A stretch of DNA of 52,739 nucleotides from Christensenellaceae bacterium (GTDB taxonomy: Bacteria; Bacillota; Clostridia; Christensenellales; Aristaeellaceae): contig JAHHSO010000010.1 of the NCBI GenBank assembly GCA_020025205.1, positions 1 through 52,739 of the forward strand, given 5' to 3'. Below, piece after piece: positions 50,208-52,739 of this stretch. The notes beneath the pieces were generated by a model. That model was not told where the DNA came from and searched no databases. It worked only from the letters and a program-made list of their open reading frames with translations. The position numbers were made by a program, and so were the translations under genes. Position 1 is the first letter of the stretch. Every line of letters begins with the position of its first letter.

Positions 50208-50267
50208 TTTATATGCCCTCCTGTTTTTTATGGATAGAAGTTGAATCAAAAATCTATGGAATCGGGC

Positions 50268-50879
50268 TTAGCCCGCAACCACCTTAACCATCGCGTGGCG
50301 AATCACACGTGTGCCAAGCTTATAACCCTTCTGAAGCACCATGCAGACCGTGCCCGGTTCGCCTTCTTCCGGTGTGCCCTGCATCACAGCGTTCATGAAT
50401 TCTGCGTCAAACGGCTGGCTCTGCGGATCAATCTCCTCAACGCCCATCTTGGCAAGCACATCGCGCATCTGGCGAAGCACCATGTCTACGCCATTTTTGA
50501 GTGCCGACTCATCTTCGCCGGCTGCATCCAGCGCCCTCTCCAAATTATCCAGAACGGGCAGAAGCTGATCAATAGCGTCTCGCCTGCCATCGTCGTAAGC
50601 TTCCGCTCGAATGCCCTCAGTACGGCGGCGATAGTTAGCGAATTCTGCCTGCTTGCGCTGTGCCAGATCGAGGTATTCATCGGCCTGTGCTTTTGCTTTT
50701 TCAAGTTCTTCCGTCAATGCTTTGACATCGATCTCCTCGACGTTCTCCGCGTTCTCGGCTTCCTGAACTTTCTGTTCTTCGCTGTTCATGTTCTTCGCCC
50801 TTTCTTTCAGCCCGTCTGCCGCATTTCGGATTCTGTCCCGAATCGGCCGTTGTGCCTCATTGCTTTGATTCTTTTTCAT
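50268..50879 (-). CDS. grpE: Nucleotide exchange factor GrpE
   Basis: A dimeric DnaK cochaperone of up to 203 aa with a long N-terminal coiled coil (about 50-100), the family segment ANYRRRTEG, and a C-terminal beta domain ending GYKLGTRVIRHAMVKV. Its first ATG overlaps the hrcA stop by four bases but lacks a ribosome site; ATG 50789, with AAAGGG eight bases upstream, gives a 173-aa form and may be the real start. Confidence 0.94.
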   Translation of the reverse strand: MKKNQSNEAQRPIRDRIRNAADGLKERAKNMNSEEQKVQEAENAENVEEIDVKALTEELEKAKAQADEYLDLAQRKQAEFANYRRRTEGIRAEAYDDGRRDAIDQLLPVLDNLERALDAAGEDESALKNGVDMVLRQMRDVLAKMGVEEIDPQSQPFDAEFMNAVMQGTPEEGEPGTVCMVLQKGYKLGTRVIRHAMVKVVAG

Positions 50880-51907
50880 CGCTGTTCATTCTGCTCGTCG
50901 AGCATTTCCGTGATCGTCCTGCCAACTTCGCCCAGCACAGAAAGTACTTTGCTGTACTGCATTCTGGTCGGGCCAATCAGTCCGATTGTGTTGACCGTTC
51001 CGTCAGCCAGTCTGTAACTGGCTGTCACAAGGGAACAGTCGCTTGTCTCCTTCATGCCTGTTTCCGGGCCGATCTTGACGGATATTTCCATTTCACCATT
51101 CTGGGAAAGAAGAGAAACGACTTTATCTTTTGTTTCCAGGACGCTTAGCAGCTCTTTAGCTTTATCCACATCGGAATACTCCGGGAAACTCAGCAAATTG
51201 GAGCGTCCGCCCACAACAACATTTCTGATTTCATTGTCGCTGACAGACTGTTCGGATAATGCCTTCATGATAGGCCGCATTTCCTGCGGGCCGCCGCTGG
51301 CCAAATTTAAAAGTGCTTCAGACAATCTGCTCATTGGGCAGCCATTAAGCTGTTCTGAAATGATGCGTGATACCGTGTACAGCGTATCTGGCGCAAACGG
51401 CGCATCCAAATCCATAACGTTCTGCCTCACCGCGCCATTCGTAGTGACAATCACAAGAAGCAGGCGCTTTTCCGAAACAGGCACCAGCTGTAAATGGCTG
51501 AATATCTGTTCATCTCTCATGGAGCTGGTCATTACCGCCGTCGTGTAATTCGTAATGGAAGACAGCGCTCTGGCAATTCTTGTAGACAGTGTTTCCACCT
51601 GATTGAGTCGTCTGTCGAAGCAATTCTTGATGAACGCCGTCTCTTCTACACTCAGCGGAGCCGGCTGAATCATTCGGTCCACATACAGGCGATATGCCTT
51701 GCAGGACGGAACCCTTCCAGCAGAAGTATGCGGCGAATCCAGATAGCCCAGTTCTTCCAAATCGCTCATTTCGTTTCGAATCGTTGCAGAAGAAAGCTTC
51801 TGTTCATATTTACGAGAGATTGTTCTGGAACCAACCGGCAGAGCCGTCAGGATGTAGTCATCTATGATCGCCTGTAAAATGCGGTATTTGCGGTCAATGA
51901 TATCCAT
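50876..51907 (-). CDS. hrcA: Heat-inducible transcription repressor HrcA
   Basis: It represses the class I heat-shock operon by binding CIRCE; 343 aa. The N-terminal winged helix (MDIIDRKYRILQAIIDDY ... SSATIRNEMSDLEELGYL) and the C-terminal GAF-like domain are present. The ATG at 51907 has AAGGAGG about ten bases upstream. It is the first gene of hrcA-grpE-dnaK-dnaJ-prmA-rsmE, and its own promoter carries a perfect CIRCE. Confidence 0.96.
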   Translation of the reverse strand: MDIIDRKYRILQAIIDDYILTALPVGSRTISRKYEQKLSSATIRNEMSDLEELGYLDSPHTSAGRVPSCKAYRLYVDRMIQPAPLSVEETAFIKNCFDRRLNQVETLSTRIARALSSITNYTTAVMTSSMRDEQIFSHLQLVPVSEKRLLLVIVTTNGAVRQNVMDLDAPFAPDTLYTVSRIISEQLNGCPMSRLSEALLNLASGGPQEMRPIMKALSEQSVSDNEIRNVVVGGRSNLLSFPEYSDVDKAKELLSVLETKDKVVSLLSQNGEMEISVKIGPETGMKETSDCSLVTASYRLADGTVNTIGLIGPTRMQYSKVLSVLGEVGRTITEMLDEQNEQR

Positions 51908-51933
51908 TCCCTGCATTCCTCCTTCCGGCGTTG

Positions 51934-51960
51934 TTAGCACTCATCTTCATCGAGTGCTAA
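51934..51960. promoter_or_regulatory. CIRCE operator
   Basis: A perfect TTAGCACTC-N9-GAGTGCTAA inverted repeat lies just downstream of the hrcA -10; it is the binding site of HrcA and gives heat induction of the whole operon. Confidence 0.98.
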
Positions 51961-51971
51961 TCAGCGTGTTA

Positions 51972-52000
51972 AAGATACCACGCCCAGCCGATTTTGTCAA
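51972..52000 (-). promoter_or_regulatory. Sigma-A promoter of the hrcA operon
   Basis: Perfect TTGACA, 17 bases, TATCTT on the minus strand; CIRCE begins about 11 bases after the -10. Confidence 0.92.
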
Positions 52001-52296
52001 CCACATTTTCACATCTTTTTAGTTTAGGCTTGACTTTTCCTGTCTTTTATTTCAACACACAAGCTTCTTGCGCGACATTTCATCCTCCATACGTATGTTT
52101 TGATCGCTAAAATGTACATTTGGAACAATTTCTGCTTTTTCCCTCTTTTTAAGCACCTCCTGCCCTCTTTGCTTTACTTTTTCGTTTTTCTTTCTTTTTT
52201 ATGCAATTTAAGCATATAAAACAACGTTGCTTTCAAATCCTCCTGTTTGATCTGTTCAATGCAAAAATAGAGATCAGCATCAAGCAGAATACTGTT

Positions 52297-52338
52297 AACG
52301 CCGCCAAAATCGAGATATCGCCCGATTTGGGCGGCGTT
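52297..52338. terminator. Strong hairpin downstream of the holin gene
   Basis: AACGCCGCC and GGCGGCGTT pair fully and continue through one mismatch into AAATCG/CGATTT. The T-rich side (TTTCTTTG) is on the plus strand; on the minus strand, where the holin reads, only TTAACAG follows. Confidence 0.65.
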
Positions 52339-52376
52339 TCTTTGATTAGGCAACAAAAAATAACGCTGTCTGCAGA

Positions 52377-52739
52377 CTACAACCAGCCTGCCGCCTTGTC
52401 TTGATCCCTTTTCTCTTCCGTCTCCCCCCGTGCCACATCCAGCAGCTTTTCCAGCATCGGCACCTTCAGGCCGAAAATGCTCAGATTCTCCATCAGGCTC
52501 ACCAGCTCCGTGGCCATCATGTACACCATCGCCGCGCCGGCAACGCCCGCCATGCCCAGCGCTTCGCCCACCACCAGGCAGATCAGCACCACCAGCCATT
52601 CAAGCCCCTTTTTAATCAGCCCCATGAACAGTGCGCCGGACGATACCCGGCCGCTCTCCGTCTTGTTCGACTTGCCCGTCAGTGCGCACAGAATGCCCGT
52701 CACAATGTCCGCCCCCTGTACGGCAAGCAAAGCCTGTGC
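52377..52739 (-). CDS. Phage-type holin family protein (5' end beyond window)
   Basis: At least 120 codons; the frame runs off the right edge, so the true start is not seen. The layout matches the toxin-secretion/phage lysis holin family (Phage_holin_4): a DIVTGILCAL segment, a short basic turn with KTESGRVSSGALFMGLIKK, and two further membrane segments (LEWLVVLICLVV and AGAAMVYMMATELVSLMENL), then a charged tail. Its DNA is visibly richer in G+C than its neighbours. It may mark the end of a prophage or a domesticated lysis gene lying to the right. Confidence 0.8.
   Translation of the reverse strand, partial: AQALLAVQGADIVTGILCALTGKSNKTESGRVSSGALFMGLIKKGLEWLVVLICLVVGEALGMAGVAGAAMVYMMATELVSLMENLSIFGLKVPMLEKLLDVARGETEEKRDQDKAAGWL

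Larger units (their letters stand above)
51908..52376. other. Intergenic region between holin and hrcA
   Basis: It holds the CIRCE element and promoter of hrcA, then an AT-rich stretch with only a very weak 34-codon GTG frame (52052-52156), and finally the holin hairpin at 52297-52338. No known gene was recognised. Confidence 0.6.

Noticed and set aside
48345..50237. A 630-codon open frame on the plus strand
   Set aside because: It is the antisense shadow of dnaK, with no recognisable protein features.
52052..52156. A 34-codon GTG frame downstream of the holin gene
   Set aside because: Weak ribosome site, lysine-rich random-looking product, no recognised family.
52174..52376. Open frame on the minus strand running through the holin hairpin
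   Set aside because: Its upstream part is a shadow of the holin gene, and no start codon with a ribosome site precedes the remaining tail.
1..52739. CRISPR arrays, tRNA or rRNA genes, insertion sequences
   Set aside because: No regularly spaced repeats, no tRNA or rRNA sequence and no transposase motif were seen on reading both strands.

Overview
The window reads as a chromosomal segment of a Gram-positive, spore-forming member of the Clostridia (Firmicutes/Bacillota), with a G+C content near 50%. The evidence is the hrcA-grpE-dnaK-dnaJ-prmA-rsmE-mtaB order, a CIRCE operator, dipicolinate synthase genes (dpaAB), RNase J, a YlbF-family protein and many TTGACA-N17-TATAAT type promoters. The genus cannot be read from sequence alone; a Christensenellales-like relative is only a guess. 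Almost every gene is a chromosomal housekeeping gene. No rRNA, tRNA, CRISPR array, transposase or integrase was found. The only phage-type gene is a holin cut by the right edge.

Left to right: (1) 216-4296, minus strand: a SAM hydrolase, an ECF transporter S component, a fused double ATPase and EcfT, with a terminator between the S component and the ATPase. (2) 4680-11239, minus: two protein quality-control units, lon-engB and tig-clpP-clpX, each with its own sigma-A promoter and terminator. (3) 11512-13317, plus: a membrane protein that resembles the GT84 half of cyclic beta-1,2-glucan synthases but seems to have lost its catalytic residues. (4) 13435-17934, minus: rnj-ylbF-mltG-U32 peptidase. 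(5) 18325-23702, minus: ftsK-hisS-rseC-like-trxA. (6) 23844-28784, minus: a secreted DUF3298-like protein, dpaA-dpaB, and a site-2 protease-scpA-scpB operon. (7) 28925-29082, minus: a short transcription unit with its own strong promoter and terminator and no ORF, a candidate small RNA. (8) 29288-33325, plus: a small membrane or lipoprotein and dnaE. (9) 33643-38423: a CmpB-like membrane protein and a small unknown gene on minus, then tetR, a radical SAM protein and metK on plus. (10) 38571-45112, minus: rpmE, rho, a GNAT-methyltransferase pair, rpsU, HIT, mtaB and a DUF4236 gene. (11) 45266-51907, minus: the heat-shock operon hrcA-grpE-dnaK-dnaJ-prmA-rsmE under CIRCE. (12) 52377 to the edge: holin.

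Three features deserve attention: the orphan small RNA with alternative pairings that could disrupt its terminator; the GT84-like apparent pseudoenzyme; and two SAM-related loci. One of these couples SAM synthesis to a radical SAM enzyme under a TetR-type gene, and the other puts a SAM-hydrolysing enzyme beside an ECF importer of unknown ligand. All identifications come from reading motifs and from memory of the families; no search was run.
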